Shown one piece after another: positions 20,020 through 29,339 of a stretch of DNA of 64,000 bases (the stretch's first letter is position 1; every line of letters begins with the position of its first letter). Source of the DNA: Bradyrhizobium frederickii (GTDB lineage Bacteria > Pseudomonadota > Alphaproteobacteria > Rhizobiales > Xanthobacteraceae); the NCBI RefSeq assembly GCF_004570865.1, contig NZ_SPQS01000007.1, positions 62,001 to 126,000 of the forward strand, written 5' to 3'. The notes below the pieces were generated by a model. The model had not been told where the DNA came from. It searched no databases and worked only from the letters and a program-made list of their open reading frames with translations. The position numbers and the translations under genes were made by a program.

Positions 20020-20697
20020 TTAAGCTGCGTTGTGCAGGCGCGGGGTGACGAGGCCGGGCGCGGTGACGCCGCGCAGCGACTTCGCCAGCGCCAGCACGGC
20101 GAGATCGGCGAGCGGCTCGATCACGATCACCAGCGCGTAGGAAGCCGCAAACGTCGCGATGCTGGCGAGGTTGCTCATCGCAAAGCCGGAGCCATAGAGC
20201 GCCCAGAACGCCACCCAGGCGATCACGCCGGCCTGATAGGTGGTCGACAGCGCCAATGCCTGCCGATACTTCAGGTCGACATAGGCCGTGTTGCGCGGAA
20301 TGATCCGCGTGGCGATCGCCTGGATCGCGAACAGCGGCACCAGCAGCGTCGTGACGTTCATGCCGTATTGCGGCAGGTCGGCCGGCTCGAACAACACGCC
20401 CTGAAGCAGCAGGCCGAACGCGAGGCCGAAGGCCGCGGGCGCAGCACCGAACAGCAGGAACAGCGTCGAGCCGAGGATGAAGTGCACCTCGGAGACGCCG
20501 ACCGGGAAGTGCGGCAGGATCTCGAAGAAGGTGAAGACGAGGATCGTGGTGGCGAGCGTCCGCGCCGCGAACGAGCCGATGCCCTGCTCGCGCACAGTCT
20601 CGGCTGCGAGCTTCAAGGCAACGCCGCCTGCGGCGATGCCGGTTGCGTAACTCAACACGAGCTTGGCGCCCGTCACTACCCCGGGTTCGATATGCAT
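20020..20697 (-). CDS. cbiM: CbiM-like cobalt transport permease (ECF-type)
   Basis: A 225-residue membrane protein that starts MHIEPG, the N-terminal metal-binding signature (His2) of CbiM/NikM substrate-specific components. About six hydrophobic segments follow, including FPVGVSEVHFILGSTLFLL, the CbiM landmark around the conserved His. It would bring Co2+ across the inner membrane. No cbiN, cbiQ or cbiO adjoins it, so it is an orphan S-component in this window. SD AAGGA lies eight bases upstream. It has its own cobalamin riboswitch. Confidence 0.85.
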   Translation of the reverse strand: MHIEPGVVTGAKLVLSYATGIAAGGVALKLAAETVREQGIGSFAARTLATTILVFTFFEILPHFPVGVSEVHFILGSTLFLLFGAAPAAFGLAFGLLLQGVLFEPADLPQYGMNVTTLLVPLFAIQAIATRIIPRNTAYVDLKYRQALALSTTYQAGVIAWVAFWALYGSGFAMSNLASIATFAASYALVIVIEPLADLAVLALAKSLRGVTAPGLVTPRLHNAA

Positions 20698-20747
20698 GGC
20701 TCAGATCCTTCCTGCCGTCACACCCGACGGCCTTGGCCTCAAAACGT

Positions 20748-20913
20748 GCAGGGCCGGTCTCCTGGCTCGCGGTTCACTGGTTCTCCGGCCTTCCCGGACC
20801 TTGCGGCCCAGTGGCTGATCGGAGCCCCTCACCGCTTACAGTCGCGGGGGCGGCTGGGGTTTTGGGCGCCGCAACTTGGTCCGCCCATCCCCATTCCCGA
20901 TTATGCTCCGGCG
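20748..20913 (-). ncRNA. Cobalamin riboswitch 2 (cbiM)
   Basis: The minus-strand RNA contains GGGAAUGGGG, CCCCCGCGACUGUAAGCGG, GCCACUGGGCC, CCGGGAAGGCCGG and the B12 box CCGCGAGCCAGGAGACCGGC (20772-20753). The ends GCCGG and CCGGC can form P1. The leader then has a GCCGTC/GACGGC hairpin (20731-20714) directly abutting the cbiM SD. No extensive SD-pairing arm is obvious; CCUGC/GCAGG is a weak candidate. Confidence 0.94.
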
Positions 20914-20997
20914 CTTTGCGCCGCGTCGAGCACCTTGCCGCTCCTGTGTGCCCCTTTCGCCGAGCCTGCGTCAAGGGGCGAGGCGCGCCCGAGACAA

Positions 20998-21729
20998 TCA
21001 TGACGGATAATCCCCCGCCAGCGCGCCGAACAGGATCACGGCGGCGGTGGAAGCGGCGCCGCCGCGGGCAAGCTGCTCGGCAAGCTCGGCAATCGTGGTG
21101 CGGACCAGCCGCTCGTCGGGGCGGCCGAGGGATTCGGCGAACAGCGCCGGGGTATTCGCGGCGAGACCGTGCGCGATCAATTTTGCGGCAAGCGCCGGAA
21201 AGGTGCGCCGGCCCATATAGACCACGGTCGTCGCCTCAGGATCGGCCAGCGCCGCCCAGTTCAGATTCGGCGGCAGCTCGCCGGTGACGTCGGCCCCGGT
21301 GATGAACTGCACCCGGCGGGAGGTATGGCGTCGGGTCAGGGGAATGCCGGCCTGCGCGGCGGCGACACAAGCCGAGGTGACGCCCGGCACGATCTCATAG
21401 CCGATGCCGGCCTCGCGCAACGTCTCGATCTCCTCCTCGAGCCGGCCGAAAATGCCGGCATCGCCGGACTTGAGCCGCACCACGCGCGCGCCGGTCGCGG
21501 CATAGTCGACCAGCAGGCGGTTGACGTGATGCTGCTTGGTCGAGGGCCGCCCTGCGCGCTTGCCGACCGCGACGAGATTGGCGCCCGGCCGGGCGAGATC
21601 GAGGATCGCGCCGGAGGCAAGATCGTCATAGAGCACGACGTCGGCCTCGCGCAGCCGCGCGGCGCCCTTGAGCGTGAGCAGCTCGGGGTCGCCGGGTCCG
21701 GCGGAGATGAAGGAAACGAACCCGCTCAC
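20998..21729 (-). CDS. cobA: Uroporphyrinogen-III C-methyltransferase (SUMT)
   Basis: A 243-residue SAM methylase making precorrin-2 by methylation at C2 and C7, the first committed step. SAM-site motifs are SAGPGDPELLTLKGA, VVRLKSGDAGIFGR and EIVPGVTSACVAAA, with the SUMT-specific PLTRRHTSRRVQFITGAD. It is a stand-alone CobA without CysG oxidase/ferrochelatase domains. It is the last gene of the cobL-E-M-B-A run and overlaps cobB by four bases. Confidence 0.95.
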   Translation of the reverse strand: MSGFVSFISAGPGDPELLTLKGAARLREADVVLYDDLASGAILDLARPGANLVAVGKRAGRPSTKQHHVNRLLVDYAATGARVVRLKSGDAGIFGRLEEEIETLREAGIGYEIVPGVTSACVAAAQAGIPLTRRHTSRRVQFITGADVTGELPPNLNWAALADPEATTVVYMGRRTFPALAAKLIAHGLAANTPALFAESLGRPDERLVRTTIAELAEQLARGGAASTAAVILFGALAGDYPS

Positions 21730-23039
21730 CGGTCCTCCGCGATCAGATGAAAGAAGGTGCCGCTGACGTAGCCGCGCTGCGAGCCGGTCTCGGCGATGAC
21801 CGCGCCCGTTGCATCATGCACGACCGCCAGCGGCGTGTCAGGCTGGGCAACAATGGTCGAATAGTGAAACTCGTGGCCGCGCAGACGCGCGCCGGGACGA
21901 TGGCCCGGCATCGGCGCGGCGAGCGCCGCGAGGCGATAGCCCAGATGCATGCGGCGTTTGGCAAAGCTGGTCTCGAGGCCAAGCAGGCCTGTCATCGCAT
22001 GGCGGATCCCGTCCGCATCGGTCAAAGCGGCTCCCAGCACCATATAGCCCCCGCATTCGCCGTGCACCGGCCGCGTTTCCGCGAAGGCGCGCAGGCCGTC
22101 GCGAAACCGGGCATTGGACGCGATCCTGCCGGCATGAAGCTCGGGATAGCCCCCGGGCAACCAGCACACATCGGCGCTCGCATGAGGCGTTTCATCGGCC
22201 AGCGGCGAGAACGGCAAGATCTCGGCGCCCGCCGCGCGCCAGGCTTCCAGCATATGCGGATAGACGAAGGAGAACGCGGCATCGCGCGCCAGCGCAATGC
22301 GCTGCCCCGGCGGCGCCACGTTCAGGCCGCTCGCCGCCGGTTGCGGCGACCATCCGGCTGCGGAGCGCAACACCGCATCGAGATCGACATGCTCGGCGAC
22401 GAAGCGCGCGGCCTCGTCGATCAGCTTGCCGATCTCGGCCTGCTCTTCGGCCTGCACCAGACCGAGATGCCGCTTCGGCAGGCTGATCTCGGCATGGCGC
22501 GGCAGCGCGCCGAACACGGCGATGCCGGCATCAACAAGCGCGCGCCGCACCAGGTCTTCGTGGCGCGGGCTGGCGACGCGATTGAGCACGACGCCCGCAA
22601 GTCTGACGCCGGGGCGATAATCGCGCAGGCCCGCAGCGATTGCGGCGGCAGTCTGCGCCTGGCCCGAGGGATCGATCACCAGCAGCACCGGCCAGCCCAG
22701 CATCTCCGCGATGTCGGCGGTGGCACCGGTGCCGCAGACGCCGCGCGCGGCGACGCCGTCGAACAGGCCCATCGAGCCCTCGGCGAGCACAATATCGGCA
22801 TCCCTGCCGCGGCTGACCAGATGCAGAATCGTCCCGCGGTCCATCGCCCAGCTGTCGACGTTGACGGAGGCGCGTCCCGTGGCGGCGGCGTGAAAGGCCG
22901 GATCGATGTAATCCGGCCCGCTCTTGAAGCACTGCACGTTCAAGCCGCGATCGCGCCAGGCCCGCGCCAGCGCCAGCGTCAGCGTGGTCTTGCCGACGCC
23001 GGAGGCCGGTGCGGAGATGACGAGGCCTGCCGCCATCAC
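21726..23039 (-). CDS. cobB: Hydrogenobyrinic acid a,c-diamide synthase
   Basis: A 437-residue glutamine-dependent amidase of the CobB/CbiA family. It has an N-terminal P-loop in [17 protein letters not shown] and [14 protein letters not shown], and a C-terminal class-I glutaminase domain with Cys in [11 protein letters not shown] and His in HEFHYSTI. It amidates the a and c side chains using ATP and glutamine. In the aerobic route it acts before cobalt insertion by CobNST. It overlaps both neighbours by four bases. Confidence 0.95.
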   Translation of the reverse strand: MMAAGLVISAPASGVGKTTLTLALARAWRDRGLNVQCFKSGPDYIDPAFHAAATGRASVNVDSWAMDRGTILHLVSRGRDADIVLAEGSMGLFDGVAARGVCGTGATADIAEMLGWPVLLVIDPSGQAQTAAAIAAGLRDYRPGVRLAGVVLNRVASPRHEDLVRRALVDAGIAVFGALPRHAEISLPKRHLGLVQAEEQAEIGKLIDEAARFVAEHVDLDAVLRSAAGWSPQPAASGLNVAPPGQRIALARDAAFSFVYPHMLEAWRAAGAEILPFSPLADETPHASADVCWLPGGYPELHAGRIASNARFRDGLRAFAETRPVHGECGGYMVLGAALTDADGIRHAMTGLLGLETSFAKRRMHLGYRLAALAAPMPGHRPGARLRGHEFHYSTIVAQPDTPLAVVHDATGAVIAETGSQRGYVSGTFFHLIAEDR

Positions 23040-23818
23040 GATGCCTCCGGAAAGCGCGGCTCGGCGCCAACAGGCCGATAGCGGCGGTCGTAGTCAGCAG
23101 CGTAGAGACGGCTCTCGTCGAAATCCGCAGCGCCAAGCGTTTTGCCGACCAGGATCAGCGCAGTGCGCTCCATCTCCGTGCCGATTGCGGCATCCAGCGT
23201 CGCCAGCGTCGCGCGCACGATACGCTGGTCCGGCCAGCTCGCGCGCCAGACAATGGCGACGGGGCAATCCCCGCCGTAATGCGGCGTGAGCTCGGCGACG
23301 ACCTTGTCGAGCAGGTGGATCGACAGATGGATCGCGAGCACCGCGCCGGTCGCGGCGAATGCGGCGAGCTTCTCGCCTTCGGGCATTGCGCTGGCGCGGC
23401 CCGGCGTGCGCGTCAGCACCACCGTCTGGGCAAGCCCCGGCAGCGTCAGCTCGGCCTCCAGCGCTGCCGCAGCGGCGGAAAAGGACGGCACACCAGGCGT
23501 GACCGTATAGGGAATGCCGAGCGCGCGGAGGCGGCGGAGCTGCTCGCCCATCGCCGACCAGATCGAGAGATCGCCGGAATGCAGCCGCGCGACATCCTTG
23601 CCGTCCGCATGCGCGGCGGCAATCTCCGCGATGATCTCGTCGAGCGACAGCGGCGCCGTGTTGACGATGCGCGCGCCGGGCGGGCAATGCGCCAGCACGC
23701 CTTCAGGGATCAGGGAGCCGGCATAGAGGCAGACCGGACAGGCCGCGATCAGATCGCGTCCGCGCAAGGTCAGCAAATCAGGTGCGCCTGGCCCTGCGCC
23801 GATGAAATGCACCGTCAT
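23036..23818 (-). CDS. cobM: Precorrin-4 C11-methyltransferase
   Basis: A 260-residue tetrapyrrole methylase with [54 protein letters not shown] and [17 protein letters not shown], all characteristic of CobM/CbiF. It converts precorrin-4 to precorrin-5. It overlaps cobE upstream and cobB downstream by four bases each. Confidence 0.95.
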   Translation of the reverse strand: MTVHFIGAGPGAPDLLTLRGRDLIAACPVCLYAGSLIPEGVLAHCPPGARIVNTAPLSLDEIIAEIAAAHADGKDVARLHSGDLSIWSAMGEQLRRLRALGIPYTVTPGVPSFSAAAAALEAELTLPGLAQTVVLTRTPGRASAMPEGEKLAAFAATGAVLAIHLSIHLLDKVVAELTPHYGGDCPVAIVWRASWPDQRIVRATLATLDAAIGTEMERTALILVGKTLGAADFDESRLYAADYDRRYRPVGAEPRFPEAS

Positions 23819-24183
23819 GCCCCGTCTCCTTCCGCGATTGCGGCGGTTGCGGTGCGATCCCGCGAGACCACGCGGGTCGCGATCAGCCGCGCCCGAGGGC
23901 CAGCCGCCGCGAGCGCCACGGCTTCGGCAACCGATCCTGCGCCGAACTTCTCCACGACGAGCTTCGATTGCGTAAACGTGTCAATGCCAGCCAGCGTCTC
24001 GGCCGGAATAGGCCTGATCGGCACGCCGCACTCGCGCGCGAGCTGCTTCAGCGATTCTGTATCGGCCTTGTCTCCGACGGTTGCCACCGCGTCGAGTCCC
24101 GCAGGGCCGCCCGCTGCCAGCAACGCCTCGCGCAGCGAAGCCAGCGTGACGTCCTTTCTGAATCCGAGCCCGGCCACCTTCAT
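23815..24183 (-). CDS. cobE: CobE (CbiG C-terminal-domain-like cobalamin biosynthesis protein)
   Basis: A 122-residue protein resembling the C-terminal domain of CbiG ([44 protein letters not shown]). CobE is found in aerobic cob operons; its exact role is not settled and binding of pathway intermediates has been proposed. I placed the start at the ATG that overlaps the cobL stop (ATGA, 24180-24183); a second in-frame start five codons upstream lies inside cobL. Confidence 0.88.
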   Translation of the reverse strand: MKVAGLGFRKDVTLASLREALLAAGGPAGLDAVATVGDKADTESLKQLARECGVPIRPIPAETLAGIDTFTQSKLVVEKFGAGSVAEAVALAAAGPRARLIATRVVSRDRTATAAIAEGDGA

Positions 24184-25361
24184 CGGACCGCGCTCCACTG
24201 CACCACCGGCCGTGTCGCCTCCCAGGAACGATAGCGGCCGAGCGGGCCAGCATGCGCGATCTCGACCCGCATCAGCTCGCCACCGTGGCGCTGCTGCAGA
24301 TCGCCAAGCAGGGCTTCCGTCTCCAGCGTGACGGAATGTACAACGAGCCGCGTTCCAGGTGCGAGGCGCGACCAGATCGCATCGAACATCGCGCTGTCGA
24401 GACCGCCGCCAATGAAGACGGCATCCGGCGCTTCCAACCCGGCAAGAGCTTCCGGCGCCCTCCCGGTGACGACAGCAACCCGATGCGCCAGTCCGAACGC
24501 GGCTGCATTCTTACGAATGTTCGCGACGCGATCCTCGCGCGGCTCGATGGCGGTCGCCGTCCCCCCGCACAGCGCCCACTCGACCGAGATCGATCCCGAG
24601 CCGGCGCCGACGTCCCACAGTCGCTCGCCCGGACGTGGCGCCAGCGCCGAGAGCGCCAGCGCGCGGACCGGCCGCTTGGTGATCTGGCCGTCGTGCACGA
24701 ACAGATCGTCAAGCAGGCCCGAGCTGCGGGGAATGCCCTGCGTCCCCCTCGCCCACACCGCCACCGCGACCAGATTTGCGGCGACCTCCTCGGCAAAGAG
24801 GTCGACGCGATGCTGGTCAATGTATTCTCGCGGCCCGCCAAGCGCCTCGAGCGTCCACAACATTGAGGCGCCCCATCCGCGTTCCGTCAGCCATTTCGCG
24901 AGATCGCCGACCGCTCTTGCGTCACGCATCAGGCAGATGATGCGCGCATCTCGCACCAGATGCGGTATCAGGCGCTCGAACGGCGCGGCATGGAGGCCGA
25001 TGCATGTCGTGGTCTCCAGCCGCCAGCCCAACCGGGCGGCCGCGAGCGAGAAGGTCGACGGTGCCGGATGCGCGATCCACTCGTCGCTGCCGAGCCTCTC
25101 GGCGAGGACGGCGCCGGCACCGTGCCAGAACGGATCGCCGGAGGCGAGCACCACCGTTGGCCGGCCGCGACAGCTCAGAACGACAGCGGCGTCGAACGGC
25201 GCCGGCCACGGTCGGCCACGGCTGCCGACGCCGGCAAGCGCAAGGTGCCGCTCACCGCCGAACGCGGTTTCGGCCTCATCGAGCGCCTTTCGGCTTGCCT
25301 CGGACAGGCCGGCAAGGCCATCTTCGCCGATACCGATGATGGTCAGCCAGGGATCAGACAC
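24180..25361 (-). CDS. cobL: Precorrin-6Y C5,C15-methyltransferase (decarboxylating)
   Basis: A bifunctional 393-residue protein. The N-terminal CbiE-like methylase (LTIIGIGEDGLAGLSEASRKA) acts on C5, and the C-terminal CbiT-like domain (RLWDVGAGSGSISVEWAL, SAM motif) methylates C15 and decarboxylates. I favour the GTG start at 25361 because GAGGG lies eight bases upstream. An ATG 15 bases earlier has no SD and would overlap the divergent cobK start. Either way the SD lies inside cobK codons. It heads the cobL-E-M-B-A run. Confidence 0.93.
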   Translation of the reverse strand: MSDPWLTIIGIGEDGLAGLSEASRKALDEAETAFGGERHLALAGVGSRGRPWPAPFDAAVVLSCRGRPTVVLASGDPFWHGAGAVLAERLGSDEWIAHPAPSTFSLAAARLGWRLETTTCIGLHAAPFERLIPHLVRDARIICLMRDARAVGDLAKWLTERGWGASMLWTLEALGGPREYIDQHRVDLFAEEVAANLVAVAVWARGTQGIPRSSGLLDDLFVHDGQITKRPVRALALSALAPRPGERLWDVGAGSGSISVEWALCGGTATAIEPREDRVANIRKNAAAFGLAHRVAVVTGRAPEALAGLEAPDAVFIGGGLDSAMFDAIWSRLAPGTRLVVHSVTLETEALLGDLQQRHGGELMRVEIAHAGPLGRYRSWEATRPVVQWSAVR

Positions 25362-25362
25362 G

Positions 25363-26106
25363 ATGCGCGCCCTCATACTGGGCGGAACGGCCGATGCGAG
25401 CCTGCTCGCCGCGGAGATCGCGCGCGCCGGGCTTGATGCCGTTTATTCCTATGGCGGCCGCACCCGCACGCCGGCGGACCAGCCGCTGCCGACTCGCATC
25501 GGCGGCTTCGGCGGCGTGAGCGGGCTTGCCGACTACATCGGTCGCGAGGGAATCACCCACGTGATCGACGCGACGCATCCGTTCGCAGCCGAGATGAGCC
25601 GTCATGCGGTCAAGGCGTGCGCGGAAACCACCACGCCGCTGATCGCATTGGAGCGCGCGCCCTGGACGAGGGCCTCCGGCGACAATTGGATAGACGTCGC
25701 CGATGTCAACACAGCGGCCGCTGCGCTGCCCGAGGCGCCGGCAAACGTGTTCCTCGCCATCGGCCGCCAGCATATCGCGCCGTTTGCGACGAAGCCGCAG
25801 CACACCTACACGCTGCGCTTCGTCGATCCGCCCGAAGCGCCCCTGCCCTTTGCGGCCGACGTGATCGTATCGCGTGGACCGTTCACGCTTCATAGCGAGC
25901 TTGAGATGATGCGGAGGCGCGGCATCGCCTGGATCGTCGCCCGCAATTCCGGCGGCGACGGCGCGCGCGCCAAGATCGACGCGGCCCGGAGGCTCGGCCT
26001 GCCCGTGCTCATGATCTCGCGGCCGCAACTGCCCGAGCGGCGGCGGGTCGAGCGCGTTGCTGACGTGATGCAATGGCTCGGTCATCGCGCCTGCCTCGGC
26101 GCATAG
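25363..26106 (+). CDS. cobK: Precorrin-6A reductase
   Basis: A 247-residue NADPH-dependent reductase with MRALILGGTADASLLAAEI at the N-terminus, THVIDATHPFAAEMS and RGPFTLHSELEMMRR, all CobK/CbiJ landmarks. It reduces precorrin-6A to dihydro-precorrin-6A. It is the only plus-strand gene inside the minus-strand cob block. Its start is one base from the cobL GTG, and its 3' end overlaps the 3' end of cobJ by 25 bases. AGGGA lies about nine bases before the ATG. Its promoter would have to lie inside cobL coding sequence. Confidence 0.94.
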   Translation: MRALILGGTADASLLAAEIARAGLDAVYSYGGRTRTPADQPLPTRIGGFGGVSGLADYIGREGITHVIDATHPFAAEMSRHAVKACAETTTPLIALERAPWTRASGDNWIDVADVNTAAAALPEAPANVFLAIGRQHIAPFATKPQHTYTLRFVDPPEAPLPFAADVIVSRGPFTLHSELEMMRRRGIAWIVARNSGGDGARAKIDAARRLGLPVLMISRPQLPERRRVERVADVMQWLGHRACLGA

Positions 26107-26816
26107 ACCCAGCGGCCGACGCAGCGTGTCTGCGAATTGCCGACGATCACCAGCGTGCGCATGTCGGCCATTTCTGGCGTCGCTTCATTCAGCGTCACGA
26201 TCTCGATCTTCTCATCAGCCGCGCTGATCGCGCGCGCAAAAATCACGAGGCGCTCGCCACAGCGCGCGTCCCTCAGCACCGCAAGCGCGCGGCCAAATCC
26301 TTCCGGCCGGCTCGCCGAGCGCGGATTGTACATCGCGATCGCGAAATCAGCTTCGGCCGCGAGGCGCAAGCGCTTCTCGATCACGGCCCAGGGCTTGAGA
26401 TTGTCGGAAAGGTTGATGGCGCAGAAATCATGGCCGAGCGGCGCGCCGGCGCGGGCGGCGGCCGCCAGCATCGCGGTGATGCCGGGCAGCACGCGGATCG
26501 GAAGGGCCTGATAGTGCGGCGCCTGTTCGAGCGCCTCGAACACGGCGGAGGCCATCGCGAACACGCCGGGATCGCCGGAGGACACGACGACCACCTGCCC
26601 GCCTTCGGACGCAAGCCGCAATGCCTCGCGGGCGCGCTGCAGCTCCTCGCGGTTATCTGAAGGGTGCAGGTTAAGTCCAACTCGCGGCGGCACGCGCGCG
26701 ACATAGGGCGCGTAGCCCAGAATGTCGGTCGCGGCTGCAAGCGCCGCCGAGACTTCCGGCGTCACCAGCGCCTCGCTGCCCGGGCCGAGACCCGCGATGG
26801 TCAGCGTGCCCGTCAT
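26082..26816 (-). CDS. cobJ: Precorrin-3B C17-methyltransferase
   Basis: A 244-residue tetrapyrrole methylase with LTIAGLGPGSEALVTPEVS, VVVVSSGDPGVFAMASAV, RVLPGITAMLAAAARAGAP and DFCAINLSDNLKPW, diagnostic for CobJ/CbiH. It methylates C17 with ring contraction to precorrin-4. It overlaps cobI by four bases upstream and the tail of the convergent cobK by 25 bases downstream. Confidence 0.95.
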   Translation of the reverse strand: MTGTLTIAGLGPGSEALVTPEVSAALAAATDILGYAPYVARVPPRVGLNLHPSDNREELQRAREALRLASEGGQVVVVSSGDPGVFAMASAVFEALEQAPHYQALPIRVLPGITAMLAAAARAGAPLGHDFCAINLSDNLKPWAVIEKRLRLAAEADFAIAMYNPRSASRPEGFGRALAVLRDARCGERLVIFARAISAADEKIEIVTLNEATPEMADMRTLVIVGNSQTRCVGRWVYAPRQAR

Positions 26817-27544
26817 TCGGCGGCATCCAGATGCCGGCCCTTGCCGTGTACGAGCACGATCGCGAAGTACGGACAGTCGGCGGCATCGATCTCGGCCAGC
26901 CGCGCGACGCGCTCACCCGGCATGGTGCCCTGCTCGACCAGCCAGGCATCGTCCAGCCGGCCGGCTGAGCTGAGCGCGCGGCGCACCTTTGCGAGATTGC
27001 GGCCGGTCTTCATGACGACGAGCGCATCGGAATCGCGCATGCGCCGCTCGAGCTCGCTTTCAGCCAGCGTCCCCATCAGCACGGTCGTCACGTCGTCGCC
27101 GAGCGCGATCGGCTGTCCGACGCCGTTCCAGCAGCCGACCATGCCGGGAATGCCCGCGATCACCTCGATCTCGACGCGGCCTTGCAGGCGCGTATGGAGA
27201 TGCATGAAGGAGCCGTAGAAGTAGGGATCGCCCTCGCAGAGCACGACGACATCGACGGCGCGCGCGAGCCGCGCCAGGCGCTCGGCCCATTCATCGTAGA
27301 AACCGGCGAGCAAGTGGATGTATTCGGGACTGTCGAATGCGATCTCGGTCGTGACCGGATATTCCATCGGAAATTCGGTGACGCCGGCCGCCAGCATGCC
27401 CTCGACGATGCGCCGCGCCTGGCCCGGCCGGCCCCTCTTGCGGAAATAGGCGACGTGGCTGGCGCCGCGCACGGTGCGATCGGCGCGCACGCTCATCAAA
27501 TCAGGGTCGCCGGGGCCAAGACCGCAGCAGATGATGCGTCCCAT
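26813..27544 (-). CDS. cobI: Precorrin-2 C20-methyltransferase
   Basis: A 243-residue methylase beginning MGRIICCGLGPGDPDLMSVR. It has VVLCEGDPYFYGSFMHLH, EVIAGIPGMVGCW and TVLMGTLAESELERRM, the CobI/CbiL pattern. It makes precorrin-3A. The open frame extends upstream into cobH; the start given follows the cobH stop by two bases and matches the family N-terminus. Confidence 0.95.
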   Translation of the reverse strand: MGRIICCGLGPGDPDLMSVRADRTVRGASHVAYFRKRGRPGQARRIVEGMLAAGVTEFPMEYPVTTEIAFDSPEYIHLLAGFYDEWAERLARLARAVDVVVLCEGDPYFYGSFMHLHTRLQGRVEIEVIAGIPGMVGCWNGVGQPIALGDDVTTVLMGTLAESELERRMRDSDALVVMKTGRNLAKVRRALSSAGRLDDAWLVEQGTMPGERVARLAEIDAADCPYFAIVLVHGKGRHLDAAE

Positions 27545-27546
27545 CG

Positions 27547-28176
27547 CTATTCGCTCCGGCTCGCCAGCGCGTTCACGGCCGCGACCGTGATTGCGGAACC
27601 GCCGAGGCGGCCCGCGACGGTCAGCGCCGGCGCCGGCGGATCGGCCATCAGCGCCGCCTTGGATTCGGCCGCACCGACGAAGCCGACAGGGCAACCGATG
27701 ATCGCGGCGGGCCGCGGGCAGTCACGATCCTCCAGCATGTTGAGCAGATGAAACAGCGCCGTCGGCGCATTGCCGATCGCAACGATCGCACCGGCGAGAT
27801 GCGGCCGCCACAGCTCGAGCGCCGCGGCCGACCGGGTGTTGCGCATCGATTGCGCGAGCGCGGGCACGGTCTCGTCGCCAAGGGTGCAGATGACGGCGTT
27901 GGCCGCGGGCAGCCTCGCGCGCGTGATCCCTTCGGAGACCATGCGCGCGTCGCACAGGATCGGCGCCCCCTTCTGCAAGGCCGCGCGCGCGGCGATCGCC
28001 ATGCCTGGCGTGAAGCGGATATACGACTCCAGGCCGACCATGCCGGCGGCGTGGATCATCCGCACCACCACCTGCTCCTCGTCCGGCGTGAAGCGGGCAA
28101 GATCGGCCTCGGCCCGGATCGTGGCGAAGGACTGCCGGTAGATCGCCGCGCCATCGGTCTCGTAGCTGTGCGGCAT
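27547..28176 (-). CDS. cobH: Precorrin-8X methylmutase
   Basis: A 209-residue enzyme that moves the C11 methyl group to C12, giving hydrogenobyrinic acid. The catalytic His is in VVRMIHAAGMVGLESYIRF, followed by PILCDARMVSEGITR and the C-terminal IIGCPVGFVGAAESKAAL. It shares one base with the cobG stop. Confidence 0.96.
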   Translation of the reverse strand: MPHSYETDGAAIYRQSFATIRAEADLARFTPDEEQVVVRMIHAAGMVGLESYIRFTPGMAIAARAALQKGAPILCDARMVSEGITRARLPAANAVICTLGDETVPALAQSMRNTRSAAALELWRPHLAGAIVAIGNAPTALFHLLNMLEDRDCPRPAAIIGCPVGFVGAAESKAALMADPPAPALTVAGRLGGSAITVAAVNALASRSE

Positions 28177-29339
28177 CAGTTCCCTCCCACCAGGATGGAG
28201 GGGTCGCTGACGATGTCGGCGCCGTTGAGGCCACGCAGGACCGGCTCATCGCGCGTCGAGCCGTCGCGAACGAGATCGAAGCCGGCACGCGTCGCAACCA
28301 GCGTGACTGCGGCCGTGCCGGAATGGGCACAGCCTTTGCCGCAGCCCGAGACGTGCAACCGCGCATCGGCGGCGATGCGCGGCGCGAGCGCCGCGGCCAG
28401 CGCGCGCGTATCGGCATGGGCTTCGCGGCAGCGCGGCGCGCCGCTGCAGGCGATGACGCGCAACGCAGGATCGAACGGCTCGGTGATGAGGCCCGGCGCG
28501 CTCGGCATCTCGCGCTTGCCTTCGCTCAGCAGCATCCGCCAGGGCGTCATGCGCAGCGCGTGTCCGCAACCGGCGAACTGATGCAGCGTCGTGTGCAGCA
28601 TCTGCCCGAACGCAACGCCGACCATCGCGCCTTGCGGATAGTGCCCGGGCCGCGAGGCGGCCATCACGGGCGCAGGCTCGGTCTCGCCGCGCAGAGATTG
28701 AGGCAATGCCGCACCGGACGCGATGTGGGCCGCCATCCGCCCTCGCCCGCTCCTCGCGCCGCCGGAGACCAGGAACCAGCTTGCGAGCGCCAGCGCCGTG
28801 CTCACGGCCTCGCCGCGCGCGACGGAGCGGCCAAGCCTCGCACCGTCGGCCCGCACCAGGAGACGGCCCGAGCGATCGCGCTCGATGCGGATGTCGGCGG
28901 AATCGCCGACGAGGACCCGTGACCTTCCGTCATCGATGGCGAACCCGAACTTGGTCGGAAGAGCGAGGCCGCTATCGGCGAGCGCCTCCTCCAGCTCGGC
29001 AGCCAGCGACTGCGTTTCGTCGCCGCCGCCCCAGAACGGCATCACCAGAATGTTGCGCCGAGCTTCGATCTCGGCGTCGGGGTCGAGCAGCGCCAGTTGT
29101 GCAAGGCCGTCGAGCAGCGGCCGATGGCCTTGCTCGCTGACGCCTCTGATCTGGAGATTGGCGCGGCTCGTGACGTCGATCAGGCCATTGCCGTGCCGCC
29201 CGGCGAGCTCGGCAAGCCCGGTGATCTGTGGGGGTTCGAGGCGCCCGCCGAACGGGCGCACCCGCACCACGAGCCCATCGCCCGACAGCATCGGACGCAG
29301 CGCGCCGGGACACCAGCCCTTGACCGCGGCCGCACTCAT
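28176..29339 (-). CDS. cobG: Precorrin-3B synthase (oxygen-dependent)
   Basis: A 387-residue member of the sulfite/nitrite reductase-like family. The N-terminal ferredoxin-like repeat has GLIDVTSRANLQIRGV. The 4Fe-4S ligands are in CSGAPRC and SGCGKGCAH. CobG hydroxylates precorrin-3A at C20 with O2, so the pathway here is aerobic. The start overlaps the cobN stop (ATGA, 29336-29339); in-frame upstream codons lie in cobN. No alternative monooxygenase (CobZ) is seen. Confidence 0.94.
   Translation of the reverse strand: MSAAAVKGWCPGALRPMLSGDGLVVRVRPFGGRLEPPQITGLAELAGRHGNGLIDVTSRANLQIRGVSEQGHRPLLDGLAQLALLDPDAEIEARRNILVMPFWGGGDETQSLAAELEEALADSGLALPTKFGFAIDDGRSRVLVGDSADIRIERDRSGRLLVRADGARLGRSVARGEAVSTALALASWFLVSGGARSGRGRMAAHIASGAALPQSLRGETEPAPVMAASRPGHYPQGAMVGVAFGQMLHTTLHQFAGCGHALRMTPWRMLLSEGKREMPSAPGLITEPFDPALRVIACSGAPRCREAHADTRALAAALAPRIAADARLHVSGCGKGCAHSGTAAVTLVATRAGFDLVRDGSTRDEPVLRGLNGADIVSDPSILVGGN

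Noticed and set aside
23815-24183. CobE frame as a truncated CbiG, implying anaerobic pathway remnants
   Set aside because: Stand-alone CobE of this size is normal in aerobic cob operons, and CobG, CobF and CobN are all present.
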